Notes: generated by a model from the letters alone, not told the origin. A stretch of DNA of 64,000 bases from Lachnospiraceae bacterium (GCA_017617005.1 JAFZWW010000034.1:1-64000); one strand, 5' to 3'. Positions 34,600-44,522 are shown, counted from the first letter of the stretch. Program-made: numbers and translations.

Positions 34600-35875
34600 A
34601 TCCCGGATGCTGACAATTCTGGGAAGTATGGGCGCAGTACTTCTGATAGTACTGATCGTCATTCTCTGCGCTTCCGACGGGCGAAAACCGCAAGGGCAGG
34701 CGCAGTCCGATGTGAGCTCAAATGCGGCGGTGCAGTCGCAGGCAAACCTGAATGCCACATCACCACTTGAGGGAAATCTCATCGGAGATAACCCCAAGGG
34801 ATTCATGAACGATCCGACCTTCTTTGATTCCGAGCACAGCGCGGCATTCGATGCGGCAATGGATCAGTCGGGTAATCTGAGCATAATGGTCACAAGCGTT
34901 GAGAAGGACTTAAGGGTTCTCGTGCTTGATATAAACGGAGAGCTTGTGACAGGTGTTCCTTTTAACATAAAGGTGATGGATTCGGATGACATCACCACGA
35001 CATACAGGGATCTTGATAAGGACGGCATTATCTATGCCGGAACGATAGATCCCGGTGATTATGACGTAACACTCGAACCCGTTGAAGGGTACAGGGTTCC
35101 CCTTCATTCGACCAGAGTCTCCGTCAAGGAGAAGGTTGAGTACATCCCTATCGCCGATATCAGTGTCCTGATCAAGACCGAAGAAGAGATCAACGCGGCA
35201 CTTGAAGATACCGCGAGCAAGGATGATGCGATCGAGGATTCTGACAGGACCGAAATAGTAACTCTTCAGCCCGGAGGAAACGACCACAAGGCAGGTATCG
35301 ATGTATCGAGCTGGCAGGGCGATATCGACTGGGACAAGGTAAGGGAATCCGGAATCGAATTTGTCATCGTGAGAGCGGGATACAGAGGCTCGGTAACCGG
35401 TTCGATAGTCAAGGATAAATATTTTGACGCCAATGTATCCGGTGCACAGCAGGCGGGACTTCAGGTCGGTGTTTATTTCGTGACACAGGCCGTGAACGAA
35501 GCCGAAGCCGTAGAGGAAGCATCGGCGGTAATGGAAATGTGTGCACCTTATGATCTTGAACTTCCGATCTATCTCGACGTTGAAGGCTCGAACGGCGGAA
35601 GAGGGGATCAGATCGATAAGGAAACAAGGACCGCGGTATGCGAAGCATTCTGCATGACTCTCGAAAATGCGGGACAGTCCGGCGGTGTGTATGCATGCAG
35701 ATACTGGCTTGCCAATAACATTGATGCATCAAGACTCGACAGATACAATGTATGGCTTGCCGAGTACAGGAGCACACCTCTTTACAACGGATATTATTCC
35801 ATGTGGCAGTACACATCCAAGGGCCATGTGGACGGAATAAACGGAAATGTTGATTTTGACATCATGTATTATTAA
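34589..35875 (+). CDS. Membrane-anchored GH25 lysozyme (short paralogue)
   Basis: Type II membrane protein of 428 residues: one helix (about 8-27), a Ser/Gln/Asn-rich spacer, an Ig/SpaA-like domain (about 90-195, [20 protein letters not shown] and [13 protein letters not shown]) related to that of the large lysozyme, then a GH25 domain (about 230-428) with [29 protein letters not shown] and MWQYTSKG. The cytoplasmic tail, Big2-like domain and repeats of the larger protein are missing. It overlaps rfbA by 11 nt and sits between rfbA and rfbC, so it is coexpressed with dTDP-sugar synthesis. Confidence 0.88.
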   Translation: MDSRSRMLTILGSMGAVLLIVLIVILCASDGRKPQGQAQSDVSSNAAVQSQANLNATSPLEGNLIGDNPKGFMNDPTFFDSEHSAAFDAAMDQSGNLSIMVTSVEKDLRVLVLDINGELVTGVPFNIKVMDSDDITTTYRDLDKDGIIYAGTIDPGDYDVTLEPVEGYRVPLHSTRVSVKEKVEYIPIADISVLIKTEEEINAALEDTASKDDAIEDSDRTEIVTLQPGGNDHKAGIDVSSWQGDIDWDKVRESGIEFVIVRAGYRGSVTGSIVKDKYFDANVSGAQQAGLQVGVYFVTQAVNEAEAVEEASAVMEMCAPYDLELPIYLDVEGSNGGRGDQIDKETRTAVCEAFCMTLENAGQSGGVYACRYWLANNIDASRLDRYNVWLAEYRSTPLYNGYYSMWQYTSKGHVDGINGNVDFDIMYY

Positions 35876-35886
35876 GGAGTTTTGAA

Positions 35887-36441
35887 ATGGGACAGATTAG
35901 TGTTGAAACATGTGAGATCGAAGGCCTTAAGGTGATCACCCCCACCGTACACGGTGATGCGCGCGGATACTTCATGGAGACCTACAATTTTAATGATTTC
36001 AAGGAAGCGGGTATCGATACCGTATTTGTTCAGGACAATCAATCCGCATCAAAGAAGGGTGTCCTCAGAGGACTTCATTTCCAAATCAATCATCCCCAGG
36101 ACAAGCTCGTAAGAGTAATCAAGGGAGAAGTCTTCGATGTTGCGGTGGATCTCAGGAAGGGATCTTCCACATTCGGAAAGTGGCACGGAGTTCTTCTTTC
36201 CGAGGAAAACAAAAAGCAGTTCTTTGTTCCCAAGGGATTCGCACACGGATTCCTCGTTCTTTCGGATTATGCCGAGTTCTGCTACAAGTGCAGCGATTTC
36301 TATACTCCTGGAGACGAGGGCGGCATAATGTATAACGACCCCGATATCGGAGTCGAGTGGCCCATATCCGAAGGAATGGAACTTTCATTTTCTGACAGAG
36401 ACAAAGTATGGCCTCCCTTTAAGGAGACTTTCGGAAAGTAA
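35887..36441 (+). CDS. rfbC: dTDP-4-dehydrorhamnose 3,5-epimerase
   Basis: Cupin epimerase of 184 residues. Seen: VQDNQSASKKGVLRGLHFQ with catalytic His, VIKGEVFDVAVDLRKGS, FFVPKGFAHGFLVLSD and the Tyr region EFCYKCSDFYTPGDEGG. AAGGAG precedes ATG 35887. The reductase RfbD that completes dTDP-L-rhamnose is not in the window. The stop overlaps the permease start by one base. Confidence 0.95.
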   Translation: MGQISVETCEIEGLKVITPTVHGDARGYFMETYNFNDFKEAGIDTVFVQDNQSASKKGVLRGLHFQINHPQDKLVRVIKGEVFDVAVDLRKGSSTFGKWHGVLLSEENKKQFFVPKGFAHGFLVLSDYAEFCYKCSDFYTPGDEGGIMYNDPDIGVEWPISEGMELSFSDRDKVWPPFKETFGK

Positions 36442-37433
36442 TGAAGCCCACAGCGATCAGAAGAAAAAAGATAATAATCCCGATTCTTCTTGCCGTATTC
36501 TGCCTTTTGGCGGTATGCGTTGCTCTTCATACCAATCCCGCGGCGATAAAGAGTGATGAGATCATGAAAAAGTGCATCTCTGTTTCGATAATCATCATCT
36601 CCGCGATCTTCATTGTCGTAAAATATGACAAGATTGTCACTTTACCACTTGAGATCTGGCAGAACAGAAGGCTGATCTTAAAACTTGCGGGTAACGATTT
36701 CAAGAGGCGTTATGCCGGCTCCTACATGGGAGTCATCTGGGCATTCATCCAGCCTCTTGTTACAATAGGTCTTTATTATTTTGTATTCGGAACCATTATG
36801 AAGGATGCCCGTTCCAGCGGTTCCGACATTCCCTTCGTGTTGTTCCTTACATGCGGAATGGTTCCGTGGTTCTTCTTCAGCGAAGCGCTTTCCACCGGAA
36901 CAAGCGCACTCCTTGAATACAGCTACCTTGTCAAGAAGGTCGTGTTCAAGATAAGTGTTCTTCCGATCATCAAGGTATTCGCGGCACTCATAACCCACGC
37001 GTTCTTCATCGTTCTTCTGATGATAGTTGCGATCGTCTGCGGACATATGCCCAATCTTCACTGGATTCAGGTCATCTACTATACGGGATGCACATTCATC
37101 CTGGCTCTCGGCATATGCTATACCACATGCTCACTTGTCGTTTTCGTGCGTGACCTCGGACAGCTCATCAATGTCATTCTCCAGATCCTTGTCTGGGCAA
37201 CTCCCATCATGTGGAACATAGAACGCATACAGAATCCGACACTTGTGTCAATTTTGAAGCTCAACCCGGTTGTCTACATCGTTACCGGATACCGTGATGC
37301 GATCTACGGTGATATATGGTTCTTCGAAAGATTCTATTCTACCGTTTATTTCTGGATCGCATGTGCCCTGCTCTTCGGCTTTGGTGCGATCATATACAAG
37401 AGATTAAAGCCGCACTTTGCGGATGTATTATAA
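36441..37433 (+). CDS. Polysaccharide ABC exporter permease, Wzm/TagG type
   Basis: Permease of 330 residues. The core (about 75-330) has AGNDFKRRYAGSYMGVIWAFIQPL, quoted here in parts as KRRYAGSYMGVIWAF and IQPLVTIGLYYFVFG, and the six helices expected of ABC-2 polysaccharide exporters. The first 70 residues add two helices not found in usual TagG/Wzm proteins of about 260-270 residues. It exports lipid-linked polysaccharide or teichoic-acid-like polymer with the ATPase encoded next. Confidence 0.9.
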   Translation: MKPTAIRRKKIIIPILLAVFCLLAVCVALHTNPAAIKSDEIMKKCISVSIIIISAIFIVVKYDKIVTLPLEIWQNRRLILKLAGNDFKRRYAGSYMGVIWAFIQPLVTIGLYYFVFGTIMKDARSSGSDIPFVLFLTCGMVPWFFFSEALSTGTSALLEYSYLVKKVVFKISVLPIIKVFAALITHAFFIVLLMIVAIVCGHMPNLHWIQVIYYTGCTFILALGICYTTCSLVVFVRDLGQLINVILQILVWATPIMWNIERIQNPTLVSILKLNPVVYIVTGYRDAIYGDIWFFERFYSTVYFWIACALLFGFGAIIYKRLKPHFADVL

Positions 37434-37437
37434 AAAG

Positions 37438-38655
37438 ATGTCAGAAGAATTTGCCGTAAGGGCGACCAAAATTGAAAAAAGATACAAGCTCTACGAACGC
37501 AACCGCGACCGTATGCTTGATGCACTCGGGCTTTCCGGCAAGAAGGAACGCTTCAAGTTCCACTATGCCTTAAAGGGTGTCGACTTCGAGGTGAAGAAGG
37601 GCGAGACCGTCGGTATCATCGGAACGAACGGATCAGGTAAGTCCACACTTCTCAAGATCCTCACCGGGGTCCTCACACCCACGGAAGGCGAGGTAGAGGT
37701 AAACGGAAGGATCTCCGCACTCCTTGAACTCGGTGCCGGCTTTAACATGGATTACAACGGTATCGAGAACATCTATCTCAACGGCACCATGATGGGCTTT
37801 TCCAAGGATGAGATTGATAAAAAGCTTGATGACATCCTTGCGTTCGCCGATATCGGAGACTATGTGTACCAGCCCTGCAAGACATATTCGAGCGGTATGT
37901 TCGTCCGTCTTGCTTTCGCCGTATCGATCAACATCGATCCCGAGATACTCATCGTAGACGAAGCACTCAGTGTCGGAGACGTATTCTTCCAGGCAAAGTG
38001 CTACCGTAAATTCGAGGAGTTCAAGAAGAAGGGCAAGACGATCCTTTTCGTAAGCCACGATCTCAGCAGCATCTCAAGATACTGTGACAGGGTTTATCTT
38101 CTCAATAACGGCGAGATGCTCGGAAACGGTTCTCCCAAGGAGATGATAGATAAGTACAAGCAGATCCTTGCGGGCGGCGGTCAGGCGAAGATAGTCGAGA
38201 CGAATGAGAACGACGTTCTGGAATACGGAAACGGCAAGGCATTCATCAAGGATTTCTGTATAACCGATTCCAAGGGTACCAAGACCAATGCCGTTGAAAA
38301 GGGAACCGAGTACACCGTCACCATGAAGGTTAAGATCGAAGAGGACATACAGGGACCGATCTTCGCATGCTCGGTCAAGAACGTGCGCGGAGTCGAGATA
38401 ACGGGAACCAATACGCTTGTAAGCAAGACCTTTGACGATAGTGTGAAGAAGGGCGACGAGATCGAGATCTCCTTTACCCAGAAGATGATGCTCCAGGGAG
38501 GAGAGTACCTTATCTCGCTCGGAGTCACGGGCTTTGAAAACGGGGAGTTCACCGTCTACCACAGACTCTACGACATCCTCAGCATCAATGTCATATCGGA
38601 TTCCGATACCGTAGGCTTCTTCGACAGCGACTATAAGATCACGGTCAAGAGATAA
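37438..38655 (+). CDS. Polysaccharide ABC exporter ATPase with Wzt C-terminal domain
   Basis: ATPase of 405 residues. Nucleotide-binding domain: Walker A GTNGSGKSTLLKIL, TYSSGMFVRLAFAV signature, Walker B ILIVDEALSVGD and H-loop FVSHD. Residues about 260-405 form a beta-rich domain like the Wzt C-terminus that recognises the modified end of the exported polymer, implying a specific terminal group. ATG 37438 is chosen (MSEEFAV); TTG 37417 and ATG 37423 lie inside the permease gene. No clear Shine-Dalgarno, so coupling to the permease is likely. Confidence 0.9.
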   Translation: MSEEFAVRATKIEKRYKLYERNRDRMLDALGLSGKKERFKFHYALKGVDFEVKKGETVGIIGTNGSGKSTLLKILTGVLTPTEGEVEVNGRISALLELGAGFNMDYNGIENIYLNGTMMGFSKDEIDKKLDDILAFADIGDYVYQPCKTYSSGMFVRLAFAVSINIDPEILIVDEALSVGDVFFQAKCYRKFEEFKKKGKTILFVSHDLSSISRYCDRVYLLNNGEMLGNGSPKEMIDKYKQILAGGGQAKIVETNENDVLEYGNGKAFIKDFCITDSKGTKTNAVEKGTEYTVTMKVKIEEDIQGPIFACSVKNVRGVEITGTNTLVSKTFDDSVKKGDEIEISFTQKMMLQGGEYLISLGVTGFENGEFTVYHRLYDILSINVISDSDTVGFFDSDYKITVKR

Positions 38656-38656
38656 C

Positions 38657-38715
38657 AGCGGACTTTTATCCGGCGCATACCACCCGGTAATACCCGCCAA
38701 AGTCCGCTTAATCTC
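38657..38715 (+). terminator. Terminator after the ABC exporter
   Basis: AGCGGACTTT (38657-38666) pairs exactly with AAAGTCCGCT (38699-38708), with a 32-nt apical region, followed by TAATCTCATTT. It probably ends the dTDP-sugar and exporter operon. Confidence 0.6.
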
Positions 38716-38822
38716 ATTTAATATAGAAAAAGAGTTTTTAAAGTTGTATCATTAAAGCAGTTTTTAGTGTCGTTCCGGTGCATATTTAACCGGAAACAAA
38801 ATATACATTAATGGAGGCGCAC

Positions 38823-40550
38823 ATGGGTTACAGAGAAGAGTTTGAAAAGTGGCTTAGTGACGATTATTTTGACGAGGCTACCAAGCAGGAACTTCTTGCG
38901 ATCAGAAATGATGAAAAGGAGATCGAGGACCGTTTCTACAGAGAACTTGAATTCGGTACCGGAGGCCTCAGGGGCGTTATCGGTGCGGGTTCAAACCGTA
39001 TGAACGTCTATACCGTAAGAAAGGCTACCCAGGGTCTTGCCAATTACATCTCTAAGGCAGGAACCCAGTCCAAGGGTGTTGCGATCTCTTTTGACTGCAG
39101 ACGCATGAGCCCCGAATTTGCGGATGTTGCCGCTCTCTGCCTTGCGGCAAACGGAATCAAGGCTTACGTTTTCGATGAACTCAGACCCACTCCCGAGCTT
39201 TCATTTGCACTCAGGGAACTCGGATGCACTGCAGGTATCAATATCACCGCAAGCCACAATCCTCCCGAGTACAACGGATACAAGGTTTACTGGGAAGACG
39301 GCGCGCAGGTAACCCCTCCCCACGACACAGGAATCATCGGCGAGGTCTTCGCAATCAAGGAGTACAGCGACTGCAAGACCATGGACAAGGATGATGCCAT
39401 AGAGAAGGGCCTTTACATCTCCATCGGAAAAGAGATCGATGACAAGTACATGGTCGAGCTCAAGAAACAGAGCTTACACCCTGAGATAATCAAGGAGGTT
39501 GCGGGCGACATCAAGATCGTCTACACCCCCTTCTGCGGAACCGGCAACAAGCCCGTAAGACGCATCCTCGAAGAGCTCGGATATAAGAATGTATATGTTG
39601 TTCCCGAGCAGGTAGGACCCGATCCCGAGTTCACCACTCTTGCTTATCCCAACCCCGAGGATCCCAAGGCATTCGAGCTTGCTCTTAAGCTTGCCAAGGA
39701 GAAGGATGCGAACATCGTTCTTGCAACCGACCCCGATGCAGACCGTCTCGGTGTTTATGCGAAGGACAGTAAGACCGGCGAGTATGTCGCATTTACCGGA
39801 AATATGTCCGGAATGCTGATCGCCGAGTACATACTCAGGGAGCGTACCGCACTCGGAACCATGCCTTCGAATCCTACCCTGGTAACCACCATCGTTACCA
39901 CAAATATGACCTTCCCGATGACCAAGGCTTACGGCGTTAAGCTCATCGAGGTCCTTACCGGATTCAAGTATATCGGTGAGCAGATCAAGATCTTCGAGCA
40001 GAACGGAAATAAGGACAATAATTATGTATTCGGTCTTGAGGAGTCCTACGGATGCCTCGTCGGAACCCACGCACGTGACAAGGATGCGATCGTGGCCGTC
40101 GAGATGCTCTGTGAGGTTGCTTCCTGGCTCAAGAAGCAGGGCAAGACCCTCTGGGATTTCATGATCGAAGTTTATGAGAAGTACGGATATTTCAAAGAGA
40201 CCCAGTTTACCCTTACCATGAAGGGCGCAGAGGGTGCCGAGCAGATCGCCGCACTTATGGACAAGCTCAGAAACGATCCTCCCAAGGCATTCGGAGAGTT
40301 CGAAGTTCTGAAGTTCAGGGATTACAAGAAGGATGTCGTCATCGATATGAAAACGGGCGAGAAGGGAACCACCGGTCTTCCTTCATCCAATGTCCTTTAT
40401 TTCGACCTTCCCGATGACAACTGGTGCTGCGTAAGACCTTCCGGAACCGAGCCCAAGATCAAGTTCTACATGGGAGTCAAGGGAACAAGCCTCGAGGATG
40501 CTGCAGCCAAGTCCGCAGCCCTCACCGAGGGAGTTAAAGCTTTCGCATAA
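38823..40550 (+). CDS. Phosphoglucomutase / phosphomannomutase family protein
   Basis: Alpha-D-phosphohexomutase of 575 residues, the long PgcA-like form. Seen: ELEFGTGGLRGVIGAG, catalytic phosphoserine loop GINITASHNPPEYNGYK, metal loop ATDPDADRLGVYAK, FEESYG-equivalent GLEESYGCLVG and phosphate-binding RPSGTEPKIKFY. It interconverts glucose 6-phosphate and glucose 1-phosphate, feeding RfbA. ATG 38823 is preferred over 38811 because GGAGG lies at 38813-38817. The gene is flanked by terminator-like hairpins and is probably monocistronic. Confidence 0.94.
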   Translation: MGYREEFEKWLSDDYFDEATKQELLAIRNDEKEIEDRFYRELEFGTGGLRGVIGAGSNRMNVYTVRKATQGLANYISKAGTQSKGVAISFDCRRMSPEFADVAALCLAANGIKAYVFDELRPTPELSFALRELGCTAGINITASHNPPEYNGYKVYWEDGAQVTPPHDTGIIGEVFAIKEYSDCKTMDKDDAIEKGLYISIGKEIDDKYMVELKKQSLHPEIIKEVAGDIKIVYTPFCGTGNKPVRRILEELGYKNVYVVPEQVGPDPEFTTLAYPNPEDPKAFELALKLAKEKDANIVLATDPDADRLGVYAKDSKTGEYVAFTGNMSGMLIAEYILRERTALGTMPSNPTLVTTIVTTNMTFPMTKAYGVKLIEVLTGFKYIGEQIKIFEQNGNKDNNYVFGLEESYGCLVGTHARDKDAIVAVEMLCEVASWLKKQGKTLWDFMIEVYEKYGYFKETQFTLTMKGAEGAEQIAALMDKLRNDPPKAFGEFEVLKFRDYKKDVVIDMKTGEKGTTGLPSSNVLYFDLPDDNWCCVRPSGTEPKIKFYMGVKGTSLEDAAAKSAALTEGVKAFA

Positions 40551-40556
40551 CAAAGT

Positions 40557-40600
40557 TTAAGGCCGTGTGGACAATATATATTGGCTACACGGCCTAATTT
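40557..40600 (+). terminator. Terminator after the phosphohexomutase
   Basis: AGGCCGTGT (40560-40568) pairs with ACACGGCCT (40587-40595), extended by TTA/TAA pairs, and followed by AATTTAA. The T-run is short. The next gene starts 8 nt beyond. Confidence 0.6.
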
Positions 40601-40607
40601 AACTACT

Positions 40608-42011
40608 ATGGATATAATCTCAGTAACGAAAAGAAGCTTAGGCTACATTAAGAGAAACGGTGTCAGTGCCGGAATGCTCGAGATCGCGGAGAGCATGTCC
40701 GGGCGTGATTCGCACGGCTCCGATTACCGCAGACCCACGGAATATGAGATCTCGGTCATGAGAAGACTGGCGGAGCGCCTTTCCCGCACTCCCCTTATTT
40801 CCGTGCTCGTTCCCGCCTATAACACCGACCCCGTATTCTTCAGGGAGATGGCGGAGAGCGTCCTGGCCCAGGCTTATGATAAGCTCGAGCTCATAATCGC
40901 CGATGCTTCCGAGGATAAGAGCGTATTAAGGTCAATCTGCGACGAATTCGGCGATGTCAGGGTCAAGTATATATCCCTTCCTTCAAACAGGGGCATTTCG
41001 GAGAATACCAACGAGGCCCTTAAGGAGGCTAACGGCGAATATATCGCCCTTCTGGACCATGACGACCTGCTGACCCCGGATGCCCTCCTCAGGATCGTCG
41101 AGAACATCATCAGCTACTCCAAGAGGATCGGTAAGGAGCCGGATGTCATCTACTCGGACGAGGACAAGATGGGTGCCTCGGGCAAAGATTTCAGTGAAAG
41201 GAATTCCAAACCCGATTTCGACCCGAATCTTCTTCTGAACAACAATTATATCTGTCACCTGACCGTAATGAAGGCTTCCCTTATGAAAAAGCTTGCCTTC
41301 AGACCCGAATATGACGGTGCGCAGGATTATGATCTGCTCCTTCGGGCAATGCGTGAGGGTGCGGGCTTCAGCCATGTTCCCCAGATCCTTTACCATTGGA
41401 GGATAAGCCCCGCTTCGACCGCCTCCAACACATCCGGCAAGCTCTATGCCTACGATGCGGGAGTCAGGGCTCTCGAGGATCATGCGGCTGCCTTCAATAT
41501 CAAGGCTGATATCTATAACCTCAGAAATGTCGGATATTACGAATTCCGCTACAGAGGGGATATATTTGACAGCAGACCCGACCTCGGTGCAGTTGGCGGA
41601 AGAGTCGTTACCGATGCACACAGAGGTAAAATTTGCGGCGGCATCATGGGTAAGGAGGCAAATCTCCTTTACGAGGGGCTGCCGGTCGGATATACCGGAT
41701 ATTTCCACAGGGCTATGTGCCAGCAATCTGCCAGCGCCCTCGATATCAGATGTATAAGACTGAATCCCGAGTTCCACGAAGATTTTTACAAGATCACGGG
41801 AGTAAAATACTCCGAGCACAGGATCCCCGGAATTGTTTCACTCAGACCTCACGAGACCGGAAGACCTCCCCAGGACGGTGAGAAGGTGTTCGATGCCAAG
41901 ACCCTGCTCCCGGACGGAGACGTTCTTGAGATGAGCATGGAGCTCTCCGCCAGGATAAGAAATGCCGGATACGGGTTACTCTATTATCCCTGCTGGCAGG
42001 TAGTCAGATGA
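40608..42011 (+). CDS. Family 2 glycosyltransferase with unusual C-terminal region
   Basis: Protein of 467 residues. A GT2 domain occupies about 60-280: ISVLVPAYNTDPVFF, NRGISENTNEAL, the DXD region LLDHDDLLTPDAL, YSDEDKM, AQDYDLLLRAM and YHWRISPAST. The last 170 residues (RPDLGAVGGRVVT onward) resemble the trailing part of a second, incomplete glycosyltransferase domain. ATG 40608 is chosen because the TTG at 40581 lies in a terminator loop, but no Shine-Dalgarno is visible. It ends with ATGA overlap to the next GT2 gene, so both act together on the glycan backbone. Confidence 0.85.
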   Translation: MDIISVTKRSLGYIKRNGVSAGMLEIAESMSGRDSHGSDYRRPTEYEISVMRRLAERLSRTPLISVLVPAYNTDPVFFREMAESVLAQAYDKLELIIADASEDKSVLRSICDEFGDVRVKYISLPSNRGISENTNEALKEANGEYIALLDHDDLLTPDALLRIVENIISYSKRIGKEPDVIYSDEDKMGASGKDFSERNSKPDFDPNLLLNNNYICHLTVMKASLMKKLAFRPEYDGAQDYDLLLRAMREGAGFSHVPQILYHWRISPASTASNTSGKLYAYDAGVRALEDHAAAFNIKADIYNLRNVGYYEFRYRGDIFDSRPDLGAVGGRVVTDAHRGKICGGIMGKEANLLYEGLPVGYTGYFHRAMCQQSASALDIRCIRLNPEFHEDFYKITGVKYSEHRIPGIVSLRPHETGRPPQDGEKVFDAKTLLPDGDVLEMSMELSARIRNAGYGLLYYPCWQVVR

Positions 42012-42982
42012 ATAAAGTAACAATAGTTATTCCTAATTACAACGGAGAGAAATTCCTTAAGGGCTGTCTTGATTCACTGATGCCCTCTGTTCAGAATGCA
42101 GCGATAACATATGATATTGTTGTTGTGGACGATGCATCTACCGATAGCAGCAGAGAGATCGTAAAAGGCTATCCGGACGTCAAAATGATAGCCCTTGAAA
42201 CGAACGGAGGCTTCCCAAATGCAGTAAATACGGGCATTCGGGCATCGGAAACACCATATGTTATTTTATTAAACAACGATACAAAGGCAAAACCCGGATT
42301 TATCCAGAATTTATATAATACCATACGAAATGATAACAAGTGTTTCTCTGTTTCCGCATCGATGAGGATGTGGGATGATGAGGATCTGATGGACAGCGCC
42401 GGGGATATTTATTGTGCTCTCGGATGGTCCAGATCGAGGGGAAAAGGAAGGAGAGCTTCCCGTTATAATAAACCCTGTAAAGTCTTCTCATCCTGCGCCG
42501 GTGCTGCGATCTACAGGAGAGAGATATTTGATATCATAGGTTATTTTGACCCTCTTCACTTCATGTATCTCGAGGATCTGGATGTCTGTTGGAGAGCACT
42601 TCTCCATGGATTTAATAACAAGTATGATCCTAACGCGGTAGTGGTTCATTACGGTTCAGCGACCACCGGATCGAAATATAACAGCCGTAAGGTAATTTTT
42701 TCGGCTCAAAATAACATCTATGTTGTATTCAAGAACATGTCAGCGATACAGCTGTTATTTAATTTCCCGCTGCTTCTTGCAGGCTTCGCCGTAAAGACCG
42801 CTTTCTTCATCAGAAAGGGGCTCGGTAAGGATTATCTGAAAGGGCTTTCCAAGGGTATAAAACTGTCCTTCGGCAAGGGCCGCGGAAACAGATTCAAGGG
42901 CTTTACGAAGATCATCCCCAGGCTTGCCCTGATCGAACTTATACTTCTCAAGAACATCTTCTCGGTCATCAGGGACACTTGA
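42008..42982 (+). CDS. Family 2 glycosyltransferase, WbbL/rhamnosyltransferase type
   Basis: GT2 enzyme of 324 residues: VTIVIPNYNGEKFLKGCL, VVVDDASTDSS, NGGFPNAVNTGI, the NND motif in ILLNNDTKA and FMYLEDLDVCWRALLHG are all typical of dTDP-rhamnosyl or related transferases of the WbbL group. A membrane-associated helix lies near 245-265, followed by a very basic tail. The first 700 bases use more A/T than flanking genes. It starts within the stop codon of the previous gene. Confidence 0.88.
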   Translation: MNKVTIVIPNYNGEKFLKGCLDSLMPSVQNAAITYDIVVVDDASTDSSREIVKGYPDVKMIALETNGGFPNAVNTGIRASETPYVILLNNDTKAKPGFIQNLYNTIRNDNKCFSVSASMRMWDDEDLMDSAGDIYCALGWSRSRGKGRRASRYNKPCKVFSSCAGAAIYRREIFDIIGYFDPLHFMYLEDLDVCWRALLHGFNNKYDPNAVVVHYGSATTGSKYNSRKVIFSAQNNIYVVFKNMSAIQLLFNFPLLLAGFAVKTAFFIRKGLGKDYLKGLSKGIKLSFGKGRGNRFKGFTKIIPRLALIELILLKNIFSVIRDT

Positions 42983-43097
42983 AGCAGGTTTGAACCCATT
43001 TCCCATTATTAAAGAAAACTTAAGATTTAAAAGCCCCTCTGAACTGTCTTAAATCCCCTAAATGTTGTAAAATCGTTAGTGGATTGGAGTCAGAGGA

Positions 43098-44501
43098 ATG
43101 ATCAGAGATAACCAGCATATCCTTAATAGGATCAACGTACTGATTGATGCGGTCATTGTTGCCGTATCAATGGTTCTTGCATTCCACTTGTATTTCTTTA
43201 TCAGACCGCCCAAGTGGATCTTCTATCTTGGGATCGAGTATTACTACGAGATCCTTCCCTTTGTCATTCCCGGATTCATTCTCATATACAGCTTCTGCGA
43301 CATCTATACCTCCCGAAGGACCGGAAGGCAGCAGTGGGAGATCTTCGACCTGATCAAAGCCAACATCATTGGCCTCCTTGCCCTGTTGCTCTTCGTGTAT
43401 AACATCCCCCGTGATATCAACTATTCCCGTGGCGTTCTGTGCACCTTCTGCCTGATCAACGTCTTTTTCTGCAGTATCTACAGATCGATCCTCAGGGGGA
43501 TCCTCAGAACCTTCAGGAAAAAAGGCTACAATATCAAGCATGTGCTCCTCGTCGGATACTCCAGGGCTGCGGAGAACTATATGGACCGCATCAGGGAGAA
43601 CCCCCAGTGGGGCTACAATGTCGTGGGCGTGCTCGATGAGCATGTTCCCGCCGGAGCCATGTATCACGGTGTAAAGGTTCTCGGAACCCTCGGAAATCTC
43701 GAATATATCCTTCCCGAGCATAAACTGGACGAGATCGTCATCGCCCTTCCCCTCGAGGATTACGAAAAGCTCGAAGATACCGTCAGCATCTGTGAAAAAT
43801 TCGGCGTACATACCAAGTTCGTACCCGATTATAACAGTGTCATCCCCACCAGACCCTATACCGAAGATATCGGCGGACTTCCCGTCATCAACATCCGCTA
43901 CGTGCCCCTTACCAACAGCGGCAATATCTTCGTGAAGAGGCTTTTTGATATTTTTGCCTCATTTATCGGAATCGTTCTGACCTCGCCCATCATGCTCGTG
44001 GTTGCGATCCTGATAAAGCTCACCAGCAAGGGCCCCGTCATCTTCAAGCAGGAGAGGATCGGACTTCACAACAAGCCCTTCAAAATGTACAAGTTCCGCT
44101 CCATGAGGGTCCAGAGTGAAAAGAAGGAAAAGAAGGGCTGGACCACCAAGAACGACCCCAGAGTCACATCCGTCGGAAGATTCATCAGAAAGACCAGCAT
44201 CGACGAGCTGCCCCAGCTTTTCAACATCCTTAAAGGTGATATGAGCCTCGTCGGTCCCAGACCCGAGCGTCCCCAGTTTGTTGAGAAGTTCATGGAGGAG
44301 ATCCCCAGGTACAACGTAAAGCACCAGGTCCGCCCCGGACTTACCGGCTGGGCCCAGGTCAACGGCCTCAGGGGAGACACTTCCATCAGAAAGAGAGTCG
44401 AGTACGATATCTACTATATCGAGAACTGGAGTTTTCTTTTTGATATAAAGATAATCCTGATGACTTTCGTTACCGGATTTATCAACAAGAACGCATATTG
44501 A
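43098..44501 (+). CDS. Undecaprenyl-phosphate sugar phosphotransferase (initiating transferase)
   Basis: Polyprenyl glycosylphosphotransferase of 467 residues, WcaJ/EpsE-like. Four N-terminal helices, a CoA-binding-like middle domain (VLLVGYSRAAENYMDRI), another helix (about 283-303), then the catalytic domain with FKQERIGLHNKPFKMYKFRSM, KTSIDELPQLFNILKGDMS and VGPRPERPQF, ending in RPGLTGWAQVNG (cited in parts). It loads the first sugar phosphate onto undecaprenyl phosphate, which starts the glycan assembled by neighbouring transferases. The 115-bp gap before it has a possible -10 TAAAAT (43067-43072) without a convincing -35. Confidence 0.94.
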   Translation: MIRDNQHILNRINVLIDAVIVAVSMVLAFHLYFFIRPPKWIFYLGIEYYYEILPFVIPGFILIYSFCDIYTSRRTGRQQWEIFDLIKANIIGLLALLLFVYNIPRDINYSRGVLCTFCLINVFFCSIYRSILRGILRTFRKKGYNIKHVLLVGYSRAAENYMDRIRENPQWGYNVVGVLDEHVPAGAMYHGVKVLGTLGNLEYILPEHKLDEIVIALPLEDYEKLEDTVSICEKFGVHTKFVPDYNSVIPTRPYTEDIGGLPVINIRYVPLTNSGNIFVKRLFDIFASFIGIVLTSPIMLVVAILIKLTSKGPVIFKQERIGLHNKPFKMYKFRSMRVQSEKKEKKGWTTKNDPRVTSVGRFIRKTSIDELPQLFNILKGDMSLVGPRPERPQFVEKFMEEIPRYNVKHQVRPGLTGWAQVNGLRGDTSIRKRVEYDIYYIENWSFLFDIKIILMTFVTGFINKNAY

Positions 44502-44522
44502 TCTGAGCATTTAGGAGTTGTT

